Source: JAJRPT01 sp964465945 (lineage in GTDB: Bacteria; Bacteroidota; Ignavibacteria; Kapaibacteriales; UBA2268). From it: a DNA stretch of 64,000 nt. Both the position numbers and the translations under genes were made by a program. The notes below the pieces were generated by a model. The model was not told where the DNA came from and ran no database searches. It was given only the letters and a program-made list of their open reading frames with translations. The DNA lies in contig CAYXMM010000002.1 in NCBI GenBank assembly GCA_964465945.1, positions 186,001 through 250,000 on the forward strand, read 5' to 3'. Shown here piece after piece: positions 35,945 to 44,676 of the stretch (positions within the stretch are counted from its first letter, which is position 1; the number at the start of each line of letters is the position of its first letter).

Positions 35945-36484
35945 ATGGATTTAATAAGTTTTGGTTTTTATAATAAAAATGATGCTTTGATTTTTAAAAA
36001 AATTATTGATAAATATAGTTCAATGTATTTGAGCGATAAGTATGAAGAAATTGAAAAAAGAACAGGAGATTCATTAGAAAAATTAAAGATATATTTTAAT
36101 CTCTATGTATTCAGTTCTATAATTTGTGTTTATGAGGAGATGTTGGTATATGACTCTACAGAGTTAGTTCAGGAAATTGGCGATTACTACAATAAAAAAA
36201 TTAATGGTAAGAAAACTTTTAAGCCGCCAATTTTTTTCGATATATTAGATGAATTAGATGTAAATAATATAAATGAATTTATTTTAGTATTTTCAGAAGA
36301 GTTTAATGAAGAAGTTATAACAAGATTTGAAGAAATTAATTTTGAAAGTTTAAAAGATAGATTATGCCGAGTTTATGTATGGAACGAATATTATTTTAAT
36401 TTTACAACAAAAAGTTTTATTACAGATCATTATTATCCTTTGGTTTTAAGAGTTGAAAAACAATTATTTAAAGAATCTACTTAA
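35945..36484 (+). CDS. putative immunity protein, family B
   Basis: 179 residues, cytosolic. It aligns end to end but distantly with the family A proteins: both start with a hydrophobic strand and FYNKND/LYKNED, and share EFILVF(S)EEFNE...RFEEI, a WNEYY/WEEEY motif and a HYYPLVLRV/NYHPLILKV end. It follows the cassette 2 tip, with the embedded ribosome binding site 13 bases before its ATG. I infer that A and B are one immunity superfamily specialised for related tips. Confidence 0.6.
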   Translation: MDLISFGFYNKNDALIFKKIIDKYSSMYLSDKYEEIEKRTGDSLEKLKIYFNLYVFSSIICVYEEMLVYDSTELVQEIGDYYNKKINGKKTFKPPIFFDILDELDVNNINEFILVFSEEFNEEVITRFEEINFESLKDRLCRVYVWNEYYFNFTTKSFITDHYYPLVLRVEKQLFKEST

Positions 36485-36638
36485 ATATTTATCAAAAGGT
36501 CTCAGTGTTTCTTTTGTAAGTGATATAAAATTCCTCGCTATACAAAATTAACTATGATAGTCATATATTTTATAGATATAATATTTATAACTCTGAAAAA
36601 TAAAATGAGTTGAACAATAATATTTTAAAGGCATAAAT

Positions 36639-37151
36639 ATGAAACTAAAATTCATAAATAATTCACTATTCTTTATAATAATTATCCTTAACATAGTATT
36701 ATTTTTTGGTAACAAAATTCAATTGGATAGTAGTTCAACAAGAGATGTGCATAACTTTTTTGAAACATATGAAAAACCACAATGGCCCAAAGCCATTGAA
36801 GAATATTATGGTGGTCAAACTTACTATGACTCAACCTTACAAAAAATAATAGAATTCCCAAGTGTGAGTGACTATAGTCTGTCATTTTATGGTTTAGCTC
36901 ATTATGATGATAATGGCAAAATCTACTCCATTAGACTTTTTAAAATAGGTTATAATCCTGAATTAGCAATACATACTAATAATGATTTATATATAAAAAT
37001 GTGGAATGAAAGTCAGAAATCATTGGAAATTTCTGCAAAACGTTGGAAAATTAAAAAGGAATATGCAAAGAAAAGCGGCGTATTTGAATTTGTGTACCAT
37101 TATAAAGACTGTTTTTGTCCTACTAATTATGGTATATTTATAGAAAATTAA
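36639..37151 (+). CDS. membrane-anchored protein of unknown function upstream of a broken RHS core
   Basis: 170 residues with one N-terminal hydrophobic segment (about 9-25) and a probably extracytoplasmic remainder containing EKPQWPKAIEEYYGG and a late CFC (YKDCFCPTNYG). No family was recognised. Like the gene at 32019 it lies directly before an RHS core copy: its TAA overlaps the ATG of that frame. I infer a leftover immunity-type or cassette-associated gene, with low confidence. Confidence 0.5.
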   Translation: MKLKFINNSLFFIIIILNIVLFFGNKIQLDSSSTRDVHNFFETYEKPQWPKAIEEYYGGQTYYDSTLQKIIEFPSVSDYSLSFYGLAHYDDNGKIYSIRLFKIGYNPELAIHTNNDLYIKMWNESQKSLEISAKRWKIKKEYAKKSGVFEFVYHYKDCFCPTNYGIFIEN

Positions 37152-37363
37152 TGCAAATTCCTATGCAACGAACCTTTTATAAGAATTATGACTACACCCC
37201 TTACGGAAAAATCCTCTGGCAAGACAACAATAATGACGAGAGGCATTCGTTTCTGGGCAAAGAGAAGGACGAAGAATCAGATTTAGGAGATTACGGCGTG
37301 CGGAAATATGACGACTTAACAGGGCGATTCACCGCCACCGACCCTCTCTGGGAGGGCAACTAA
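37151..37363 (+). pseudogene. truncated RHS core, cassette 3
   Basis: A 70-codon RHS core that begins MQIPMQRTFYKNYDYTPYGK and stops after DPLWEGN, where the intact copies continue KYYGWSPY. The 3' half of the core, linker and tip are missing. The nucleotide sequence is close to cassette 1 with a few changes (such as RHSF for RLSF). It is followed after two bases by a small antitoxin-like gene. Confidence 0.75.
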
Positions 37364-37365
37364 AA

Positions 37366-37563
37366 ATGAAAGAGCAACTTATCGAAGAAGAATATGATTT
37401 CAAAGATGGCATAAAAGGTAAGTATTATTCCTCAGAAAATACTTACGAATATGCTATTTATATAAGTGAAAAAAACTACTTGAAATTGAAGAACTTAGCA
37501 GAAAAAGAAAACAACACTATTGATTATTTAACTAATAATTTAATAGAAAGTATAAATAATTAA
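37366..37563 (+). CDS. small antitoxin-like protein (65 residues)
   Basis: The segment EEEYDFKDGIKGKYY resembles the YDFS.G.RGKY stretch found in small antitoxin-like proteins that usually accompany type II toxins; the C-terminal half (ISEKNYLKLKNLAEKENNT) looks helical. No toxin partner lies next to it; the preceding frame is a broken RHS core. It may be an orphan antitoxin or a cargo remnant. Assignment rests on weak similarity. Confidence 0.45.
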   Translation: MKEQLIEEEYDFKDGIKGKYYSSENTYEYAIYISEKNYLKLKNLAEKENNTIDYLTNNLIESINN

Positions 37564-37647
37564 TTTTTCCTATCATAACAATACTTTTATTGCCCGTAAG
37601 AATAAAAATATTTTTATTATTTTAGTGTTTTAAAAAATTAAAAGTTA

Positions 37648-37674
37648 TTTGAAGTCACAAATTGTGACATTAAG
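37648..37674. promoter_or_regulatory. candidate operator palindrome upstream of the ORF6N gene
   Basis: GTCACAA-A-TTGTGAC is a perfect inverted repeat (37654-37668) with weaker symmetry on both sides. It ends 22 bases before the following ATG at the core. A related palindrome lies inside the same gene at 37894-37920, suggesting autoregulation. Confidence 0.55.
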
Positions 37675-37690
37675 AGTAAAAATAATATGA

Positions 37691-38566
37691 ATGCAGAACC
37701 AACAAATTGAAATAAAAGAATCAAATATTAAAAATCTAATTTATACAATTAGAGATAAACAAGTAATGTTTGATAGCGATTTAGCAAGACTATATCAAGT
37801 TGAAACCCGCACATTAAATCAAGCAGTTAAAAGGAATATTGAAAGGTTTCCTACTGGTTTTAGATTCCAGTTAACTCAAGTGGAATTTGACAACTTGATG
37901 TCACAATTTGTGATATCAAGTTTACATGGTGGAAGAAGAAAAAGACCATATTGTTTTACAGAACAAGGTGTTGCGATGCTGTCAGCAGTTTTAAAAAGCG
38001 AAATTGCAATAAAAATAAGTCTTCAAATTATGACTGCTTTTGTAGAAATGCGGAAAGTGATTTCTTCACAATATTTAGTTTCAAAAAAATTCGAGCAAAT
38101 TGATAATAGATTTTTAGAATACGACGAAAATTTTAATAAAATATTCAAAGCACTTGAAAATAATGACTTAAAAAATAATAGTGGAATATTCTTTAATGGG
38201 CAAATTTTTGACGCTTATGTTTTTGTGTCAGATTTAATAAAATCTGCTAAAGTAGAAATAATACTAATCGACAATTATATAGATGAAAGCGTGTTAGTCC
38301 TTTTAAATAAAAGAAATAATAATGTAAATGTACAAATATTGACGAATATAGAAAATAAAAATCTAAAGTTAGATTTAGAAAAGTATTCCCAACAATATGA
38401 AAGTATGAACATAAAAAACTTTAAAAACTCACATGATAGATTTTTGATAATAGATAACCAAGAATTGTATCATATAGGAGCATCATTAAAGGATTTAGGG
38501 AAAAAGTGGTTCGCATTTTCCCGAATGGATTCATTTTTACCAGATGTGTTAAATAGAATAGAATAA
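37691..38566 (+). CDS. ORF6N-domain DNA-binding protein
   Basis: 291 residues. Residues about 13-118 form an ORF6N/KilA-N-type domain with YTIRDKQVMFDSDLARLYQV, TRTLNQAVKRN..RFP.GF.F.LT and PYCFTEQGVAMLSAVLKS, as found in phage antirepressors and many Bacteroidota chromosomal regulators. The C-terminal part (about 165-291) includes IEIILIDNYIDESVL and HDRFLIID.....HIGASLKDLG, a pattern similar to a phospholipase-D-like module, though only one HxxF/K-type element is seen. It may regulate itself through the two GTCACAA palindromes. It lies at the right end of the island. Confidence 0.8.
   Translation: MQNQQIEIKESNIKNLIYTIRDKQVMFDSDLARLYQVETRTLNQAVKRNIERFPTGFRFQLTQVEFDNLMSQFVISSLHGGRRKRPYCFTEQGVAMLSAVLKSEIAIKISLQIMTAFVEMRKVISSQYLVSKKFEQIDNRFLEYDENFNKIFKALENNDLKNNSGIFFNGQIFDAYVFVSDLIKSAKVEIILIDNYIDESVLVLLNKRNNNVNVQILTNIENKNLKLDLEKYSQQYESMNIKNFKNSHDRFLIIDNQELYHIGASLKDLGKKWFAFSRMDSFLPDVLNRIE
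37894..37920. promoter_or_regulatory. 27-bp near-perfect palindrome inside the ORF6N coding region
   Basis: The left arm CTTGATGTCACAA and the right arm TTGTGATATCAAG match at 12 of 13 positions around a central T. The arms differ little from the upstream palindrome (CTTAATGTCACAA in its right arm). It encodes residues about 69-77 (LMSQFVISS). It may be a second operator, or symmetry forced by the protein sequence. Confidence 0.45.
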
Positions 38567-38744
38567 TAATTCATTTTTTAAAGAATTTATAAATTATAAT
38601 CAACCCCTACCTTTAAATGTCAAATATAAATAATACAAATATCATGAAAAAAAAATTTAATGTAACATTGATTAAAAAGTTTATATTAAATTTTTATAAA
38701 GTTTAGTATTATTAATACAACTTTTATTTGCTATACTTTTAATA

Positions 38745-38990
38745 ATGGATATATTTACAACACCACTTGAAATAAATTTTCCATTTGAAGCGGGAGGATT
38801 TTTTTATTCTTCAAAAGAAATTTATATAATGAGAAGTTTGACTATTGGTATAATAAATTTATTACCATTATTATTTATTATGAAAAAACTAAGACATAAT
38901 TTAACAAAAATAATATTGATTGTCTTACTATTTGATTTACTTTATACAGGCATGCAGTTAGTGATAACTTTAATTACTGATTACTATTAA
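38745..38990 (+). CDS. small membrane protein of unknown function
   Basis: 81 residues with two hydrophobic segments (about 33-45 and 54-77) joined by a KKLRHNLTK loop. No family was recognised. It stands alone in the island between the ORF6N gene and the last RHS fragment. The frame could be real or fortuitous in AT-rich DNA; nothing in the context identifies a role. Confidence 0.4.
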   Translation: MDIFTTPLEINFPFEAGGFFYSSKEIYIMRSLTIGIINLLPLLFIMKKLRHNLTKIILIVLLFDLLYTGMQLVITLITDYY

Positions 38991-39027
38991 CTAATTTTTC
39001 CTAATTTTACAAAGTTTAAAAGTGTAG

Positions 39028-39174
39028 ATGAAAACAACAAAAATCCTCTGGCAAGACAACAATAATGACGAGCGACTTTCGTTTCTGGGCAAAGAGAAGG
39101 ACGAAGAATCTGATTTAGGAGATTACGGCGTGAGGAAATATGACGGAGTGTTTGTTTTTTTGCTTTACTATTAA
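39028..39174 (+). pseudogene. RHS core fragment, cassette 4
   Basis: A 48-codon frame in which codons 6-39 repeat the RHS core from KILWQDNNNDERLSFLGK to GVRKYD, then run into unrelated codons (GVFVFLLYY) and a stop. Both ends of the core are missing. It marks the right border of the island, just before the xse genes. The rest of the gap up to 39283 shows nothing else recognisable. Confidence 0.75.
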
Positions 39175-39283
39175 GGTTGAACTGCTCCGCAGTCATTATT
39201 AGAGAATTTGGAATACAAATTCTATTTATCTTTTACTTAGTGTCATTTCGGCTTCGTTCAATAAACTAAAGAAAAAAAAACTT

Positions 39284-39484
39284 TTAATTTTCTTCAAAGT
39301 CGCTAATGCCTGTTTCAGTTATTTTTTTTAGTTTTAACTCTGCTTTTTCTAAATATAATTTTGCTTCTTTTGTTAATTTTATTCCTTCTTCGTAATGTTT
39401 CAACATTTCATCTAAAGTTAATTCATCATTTTCTAATAAATCAGAAATTTCTTCTATTCTTTGTATTTTTTCTTCAAATTTCAT
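39284..39484 (-). CDS. xseB: exodeoxyribonuclease VII small subunit
   Basis: 66 residues, all helical, with the family pattern FEEKIQRIEEISDLLENDEL followed by TLDEMLKHYEEGIKL and a YLEKAELKLKKI end. Several copies bind one XseA to form the single-strand nuclease. It is the last gene of a six-gene minus-strand operon, 17 bases after xseA. Confidence 0.93.
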   Translation of the reverse strand: MKFEEKIQRIEEISDLLENDELTLDEMLKHYEEGIKLTKEAKLYLEKAELKLKKITETGISDFEEN

Positions 39485-39501
39485 TTAATCACCTAAAAAA
39501 T

Positions 39502-40698
39502 TTATTTTTGATTTTCGTCTATAATTATTGCTTCATTTTCTTGATTATATCTAATAATCTTGATTTTGTCATTTTTTAATAATTTATCATTTTTACTAAT
39601 GATTTTGTTACCTCTTTCAATTCTTGCATAGCCACGCTTTAAAGGAATATTTGGGTCTGATGCTTTTAAATTTAATTCATAATTGATTAATTTATTTATT
39701 AAATCTTTAAATTTATTATGAATCTTGTTGTTTAAATTATCCTCGTTATAGTCAAGTTGTTGTTGAATTAAGTTTACTTTATTCCTTAATAAAATTAATA
39801 CTTTGTTAGTCGAAAGTAGTTTTAACTTATTAGAAATAGTTTCAAATTCTTTATTTACAATACTTTTGAATTTATTTTCAGATTGAATTAAAAAATTATT
39901 AATATCCGAAAGTAAAATAGGAGTTGCAATTTCGGCTGCGGCAGTTGGAGTGGCGGCTCTCACATCGGCAACAAAGTCTGCAATGGTAAAGTCGGTTTCG
40001 TGACCAACGGCAGAAATTATAGGCGTTTTTGCATTATATATAGCCTCTGCAACTAATTCAGTGTTGTAAGCCCACAAATCTTCGATTGAGCCACCACCTC
40101 TTCCAATAATCAACACATCACAATTCTGTGAATCTAACTCTTTAATTGCTTTGGCAATGTCGGAAGAAGAATCGCTACCCTGAACTATCGTTGGTCTTAT
40201 CAAAATTTCGACTGCTGAAAATCTACGTGTAATAGTAGAAATAACATCGCGAATGGCAGCACCAGTAGGGGAGGTCGAAACTCCAATTTTCTTAGGAATT
40301 TGCGGTATTAATTTCTTTATATCTGGATTAAAATATCCCTGATTTTTTAGTTTTTCTTTTAACTTTTCAAACTCAATAAACAAATTGCCAACTCCTTGGG
40401 GTATCATTTTATTCACTTGGATTTGATAACTGCCCCTTGGTGGATAGACAGAAATGCTACCGAAAGCGATAACTTTTTGCCCATCATCTGGTTTAAAATC
40501 TAATCTTTGACCTTTCCACATAACAGCAGAAATTTGAGTTGCGCTATCTTTCAAACTGAAATATTTATGACCTGAACTATGAGCTACAAAATTAGAAATT
40601 TCACCCTCAACTACAATGTTAGAAAAGTTATACTCTAAGTCTTTCTTAATTAATTGATTGAGTGCTGATATTGTTAATATGTTTTCTGGCTCAATCAT
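39502..40698 (-). CDS. xseA: exodeoxyribonuclease VII large subunit
   Basis: The catalytic subunit of exonuclease VII. An N-terminal OB fold (about 1-100; VVEGEISNF, HKYFSLKDSATQISAVMWKG) precedes the catalytic domain with SPTGAAIRDVISTITRR, IIGRGGGSIEDLWAYN, SAVGHETDFTIADFVADVRA and PTAAAE, then a coiled-coil region and a C-terminal GYARI. 398 residues is slightly short for the family, mostly in the coiled coil. It is two bases from the preceding helicase gene. Confidence 0.95.
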   Translation of the reverse strand: MIEPENILTISALNQLIKKDLEYNFSNIVVEGEISNFVAHSSGHKYFSLKDSATQISAVMWKGQRLDFKPDDGQKVIAFGSISVYPPRGSYQIQVNKMIPQGVGNLFIEFEKLKEKLKNQGYFNPDIKKLIPQIPKKIGVSTSPTGAAIRDVISTITRRFSAVEILIRPTIVQGSDSSSDIAKAIKELDSQNCDVLIIGRGGGSIEDLWAYNTELVAEAIYNAKTPIISAVGHETDFTIADFVADVRAATPTAAAEIATPILLSDINNFLIQSENKFKSIVNKEFETISNKLKLLSTNKVLILLRNKVNLIQQQLDYNEDNLNNKIHNKFKDLINKLINYELNLKASDPNIPLKRGYARIERGNKIISKNDKLLKNDKIKIIRYNQENEAIIIDENQK

Positions 40699-40700
40699 TT

Positions 40701-42983
40701 TTAACGAGATTTTTTGATTATTTGTAATTTAGCATATTTAAGCATAAGCATTTTTCTACCTACCGAGTCAAATCTCACTATTGCTTGTTTTCTTGGTCCT
40801 TCGCCTTTTATTCCATTAACTTTCCCTTGACCGAATTGAGAATGTGAAACTATATCGCCTACGTGGAAATCATTTTCAGAAGGAACTTGTGAATAGTTGT
40901 CATAATTGGAAACTTGACTATACTCGTTCTTTTGAGGAACGGAAAACCTATCTTTAAGTGGAATTGATTTATTATTTTTATTTGTAAAAATATCAGATGG
41001 AATTTTACTTGTAACTCCAAATTTTGAATTTATAACCTTTTTGTTACTTTTTAACAAAGAAGAAGGAATTTCATAAACAAAGTTGCTTATAAGTTGAGAG
41101 GACAATTCACCAAATTTCATTCTTCTTTTGGCATAAGTTAATGTCAGGTTATGCATCGCTCTTGTAATTGCAACGTAAAAAAGTCGTCTTTCTTCTTCTT
41201 CCTCTTCTTTAGCGTAATCACTTCTCATTAATGGGAATAGACCTTGCTCTAATCCAGCAATTACAACAAATTTAAACTCTAAGCCCTTTGCTGAATGTAT
41301 AGTCATTAATGTAACTTTATCTGTTCCAACTTCTTTCTCATCTGCATCGGAAGCAAGAGCAGATTGTTCTAAATAATCTTGAAGAGTTAGTTCATCAGAT
41401 TGTGAAAGAAATACTTCAATGTCATTTAACAACTGATTAATATTGTCAAGTCGTTCTTGTGAATCTTCTGTTGGAATATCCAAATACATTGAAATAAGCC
41501 CAACAGCATCAATATAATCTTTTAAGTTATTAAATGAAGGGTCGTCTTCAATTTTATTTCTATAATGCTCAATTATATCTATAAAACTTTTAGAACTTGT
41601 TACTGCACGTTTTTGCAAATTCATATTTAATTCAGCAGAAGCAAATGACTCATAAAGTGAAATACCACGAACTTTTGCGAAATTATCTAAATGGTCAAGA
41701 GAAGTTTTTCCAATCCCTCGTGGTGGTTCATTTACAATTCTTAATATACTTTCATTGTCATTTTTATTAACGATTAAACGAAGATATGCAAGAACATCTT
41801 TAACCTCTTTTCTTTTGAAAAACGACAAACTTCCGATGACTACATAAGGGATTCGATTTTTTCTAAATTCATTTTCTAAAGCAAGAGATTGAGCATTGGT
41901 TCTATACAAGATTGCAATTTCAGAGTATTTATAGTTTGAAGTTTTTATAATATCCGCAATTCTACTTGCTTCTGCTCTATCATCTTCACATTCAACAAGT
42001 TCGATTAAATCACCTTCAACATTATCTGTCCAAAGTTTTTTATCTAACTTAGTTTTATTGTTTTTTATTACGCTATCAGCTGCATTTAATATATTTTTTG
42101 TGCTTCGATAATTTTGTTCTAACTTTATTGTTTTAGCATAAGGATAGTCTTTTTTAAAGTCAAGTATATTATTTATATCAGCCCCACGCCAACCATAAAT
42201 TGATTGAGCATCATCGCCAACAACACAGATATTTTGATGAGAATTTGCTAATTCTTTTAAAATTAAATATTGAACTTTGTTAGTATCTTGGTATTCATCA
42301 ACGAGGATATATTTGAATTTTTCCTGGTAATGAGATTTAATTTCTTGCGATAGTGTTAATAATTTATACATATATAAGAGCAAATCATCAAAATCCATAG
42401 AATTATTCTCTTTCAAATAGTTTGAATATTCTTTATAAATTTTTGAAACTTCTCTTTGAAATCCTGTTTCAGCAGATTGAGCAAACTCAATGCTATTAAT
42501 CATTTGATTCTTAGCATCAGAAATAACACTGCGAACAGCTTTTGGAGATATATTTTGTTGAGTTATATTTAGCCGATTCATTACACTTTTTATTGCTGAA
42601 AGTTGATCTTCAGAATCATAAATTGTGAAATTACTTGTAAATCCAAACTTATCTGCTTCGATTCTTAAAATTTTAGCAAAAACACTATGAAATGTTCCAG
42701 CCCAAATTCTCTCTGATTGCTCTATTGATAAAATATTTGCAATCCTATCTTTCATTTCACGAGCGGCTTTGTTGGTGAAAGTGAGAGTAAGGATTTTCCA
42801 TGGCTCAACACCACTTTGAATTAAATTTGCAATTCTTGATGTAAGCACACGAGTTTTACCAGAGCCAGCTCCTGCGATAATTAAAAGAGGTCCATTAATA
42901 TGCTCAACGGCTTTCAGTTGTTCTGGATTTAGTCGCCCTTTCCAGTCGTTTAGTTTGTCTTTTGCTTGAAGTATTAAATTCAT
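40701..42983 (-). CDS. pcrA: UvrD/PcrA family 3'-5' DNA helicase
   Basis: A 760-residue superfamily 1 helicase used in repair and for clearing replication obstacles. Motifs in order are Q-motif LNPEQLKAV, Walker A GAGSGKT (38-44), TFTNKAAREMKDR, LVDEYQDTN, GDDAQSIYGWRGA, QNYRSTKNIL, TIHSAKGLEF and FYVAITRA. The C-terminal end has a PcrA-type segment (GDIVSHSQFGQGKV ... MLKYAKLQII). The gene is in an operon with uvrA and the exonuclease VII genes, consistent with DNA repair. PcrA rather than UvrD is chosen from the C-terminal domain. Confidence 0.92.
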   Translation of the reverse strand: MNLILQAKDKLNDWKGRLNPEQLKAVEHINGPLLIIAGAGSGKTRVLTSRIANLIQSGVEPWKILTLTFTNKAAREMKDRIANILSIEQSERIWAGTFHSVFAKILRIEADKFGFTSNFTIYDSEDQLSAIKSVMNRLNITQQNISPKAVRSVISDAKNQMINSIEFAQSAETGFQREVSKIYKEYSNYLKENNSMDFDDLLLYMYKLLTLSQEIKSHYQEKFKYILVDEYQDTNKVQYLILKELANSHQNICVVGDDAQSIYGWRGADINNILDFKKDYPYAKTIKLEQNYRSTKNILNAADSVIKNNKTKLDKKLWTDNVEGDLIELVECEDDRAEASRIADIIKTSNYKYSEIAILYRTNAQSLALENEFRKNRIPYVVIGSLSFFKRKEVKDVLAYLRLIVNKNDNESILRIVNEPPRGIGKTSLDHLDNFAKVRGISLYESFASAELNMNLQKRAVTSSKSFIDIIEHYRNKIEDDPSFNNLKDYIDAVGLISMYLDIPTEDSQERLDNINQLLNDIEVFLSQSDELTLQDYLEQSALASDADEKEVGTDKVTLMTIHSAKGLEFKFVVIAGLEQGLFPLMRSDYAKEEEEEERRLFYVAITRAMHNLTLTYAKRRMKFGELSSQLISNFVYEIPSSLLKSNKKVINSKFGVTSKIPSDIFTNKNNKSIPLKDRFSVPQKNEYSQVSNYDNYSQVPSENDFHVGDIVSHSQFGQGKVNGIKGEGPRKQAIVRFDSVGRKMLMLKYAKLQIIKKSR

Positions 42984-42993
42984 TAAAAATTAT

Positions 42994-44661
42994 TTATTTA
43001 TTCATAGGAATATTTATATTAAATTTATTAGCATTATCAATAGCACGCCCATAACCTGCATCAGCATGTCGTATTATGCCCATATATGGATCATAAGTTA
43101 ATACATTTGATAATCTTTCTTTTGCTTCCTCAGTTCCATCAGCTACGACAACCATTCCAGCATGCTGAGAAAGTCCCATTCCAACTCCACCGCCATGATG
43201 TAAGCTAATCCAAGTTGCTCCTCCAATTGCGTTTAAGGCAAAGTTGAGAAAAACCCAGTCTGAAATTGCATCAGAGCCATCTAACATTGATTCAGTTTCA
43301 CGATAAGGAGATGCAACTGACCCACAATCAAGGTGGTCTCTACCAATTACAATCGGTGCTTCTAACTCACCAGATTTAACCATTTCGTTAAACATAAGCC
43401 CTGCTTTTGCTCTTTCCCCATAACCAAGCCAGCAAATTCGAGCGGGGTATCCTTGAAATTTTATTCGTGATTGAGCATTTTTAATCCATCTATGAAGTGA
43501 TTCGTCGTTTGGAAATAATTTCATAATTGCATCATCAGTTTTCTTAATGTCCTCTGGATTTCCGCTCAATGCTGCCCATCGAAAAGGACCTCTGCCATCG
43601 CAAAATTGTGGACGAATGAATAAGGGAACGAAGCCATGGAAATCAAATGCGTTCTCTAAACCACCTTTATCTTTCGCTACTCCTCGAATATTATTGCCAT
43701 AGTCAAAAACTATTGAACCGAACTTTTGAAATTCAATCATAGTTTCAACATGCTTTTTTATTGATTTATAAGTTAGTTCAAGGTATTTTTCAGGTGAAGA
43801 AATTCTTAATTTATCGGCTTCTTCTTTAGATAGTCCCTCAGGATAATAGCCATTTAATGGGTCATGAGCTGAAGTTTGGTCGGTAACCACATCAGGAATA
43901 ATTCCTCTTTTTAAAATTTCTGGAAGAATTTCAGCTGTATTACCAACTAAACCAATTGACCAAGCTTTACCTTCATCTTTACATTTTTCAACTTTAGCAA
44001 GAGCATCACCTAAGTTGTATATTTTCTCATCGCAGTAGCCATCTTTAATTCTTTTATCAATTCTTGTTTCATCAATTTCGATTGTAATTGAAACTGCACC
44101 TGCGAAGGTTGCAGCGAGAGGTTGCGCTCCGCCCATACCGCCCATTCCACCAGTCAATAAAAATTTCCCAGAAAGTGAGCCACCGAAGTGTTGTCTTGCG
44201 CATTCTGCAAAAGTCTCATAAGTTCCTTGCACTATACCTTGCGTCCCAATATAAATCCAAGAGCCAGCGGTCATTTGACCATACATTATTAGACCTTTTT
44301 TGTCTAATTCTCTAAAATACTCCCAATTAGCCCAATTTGGAACTAAATTAGAATTTGCTATGACTACTTTTGGAGCATCTTTTCTTGTTTTAATTACACC
44401 TACGGGTTTTCCAGATTGAACTAAAAGCGTTTCATCTTCTTCCATATTTTTTAGAGATTCAAGAATTTTATCGTAAGACTCCCAATTCCTTGCTGCTTTA
44501 CCTAAGCCACCATAAACGATTAGTTCATCTGGCTTTTCAGCATTCTCCCGGTCAAGATTATGTTGAATCATTCTGTAAGCGGCTTCTATTTGCCAATTTT
44601 TACAAGTTAATTTATTACCTAATGGTCGATGAATTTCTCTTTTTAAATTTTGAATTGACAT
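42994..44661 (-). CDS. hutU: urocanate hydratase
   Basis: It converts urocanate to imidazolone propionate in histidine breakdown, using NAD as an electrophile. The 555-residue protein has the NAD-binding motif GGMGGMGGAQP, YGGLGKAARNW, DQTSAHDPLNGYYP and the active-site cysteine region FCDGRGPFRWAALS. No hutH, hutI or hutG gene is in the window; the gene is embedded in an operon mainly for DNA repair, 15 bases after the HMG-CoA lyase-type gene. Confidence 0.95.
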   Translation of the reverse strand: MSIQNLKREIHRPLGNKLTCKNWQIEAAYRMIQHNLDRENAEKPDELIVYGGLGKAARNWESYDKILESLKNMEEDETLLVQSGKPVGVIKTRKDAPKVVIANSNLVPNWANWEYFRELDKKGLIMYGQMTAGSWIYIGTQGIVQGTYETFAECARQHFGGSLSGKFLLTGGMGGMGGAQPLAATFAGAVSITIEIDETRIDKRIKDGYCDEKIYNLGDALAKVEKCKDEGKAWSIGLVGNTAEILPEILKRGIIPDVVTDQTSAHDPLNGYYPEGLSKEEADKLRISSPEKYLELTYKSIKKHVETMIEFQKFGSIVFDYGNNIRGVAKDKGGLENAFDFHGFVPLFIRPQFCDGRGPFRWAALSGNPEDIKKTDDAIMKLFPNDESLHRWIKNAQSRIKFQGYPARICWLGYGERAKAGLMFNEMVKSGELEAPIVIGRDHLDCGSVASPYRETESMLDGSDAISDWVFLNFALNAIGGATWISLHHGGGVGMGLSQHAGMVVVADGTEEAKERLSNVLTYDPYMGIIRHADAGYGRAIDNANKFNINIPMNK

Positions 44662-44676
44662 TTTTTTCCTATAATC

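Noticed and set aside
44088..44315. Plus-strand open frame opposite hutU
   Set aside because: It lies wholly within the hutU coding region on the other strand, has no ribosome binding site and no family features.
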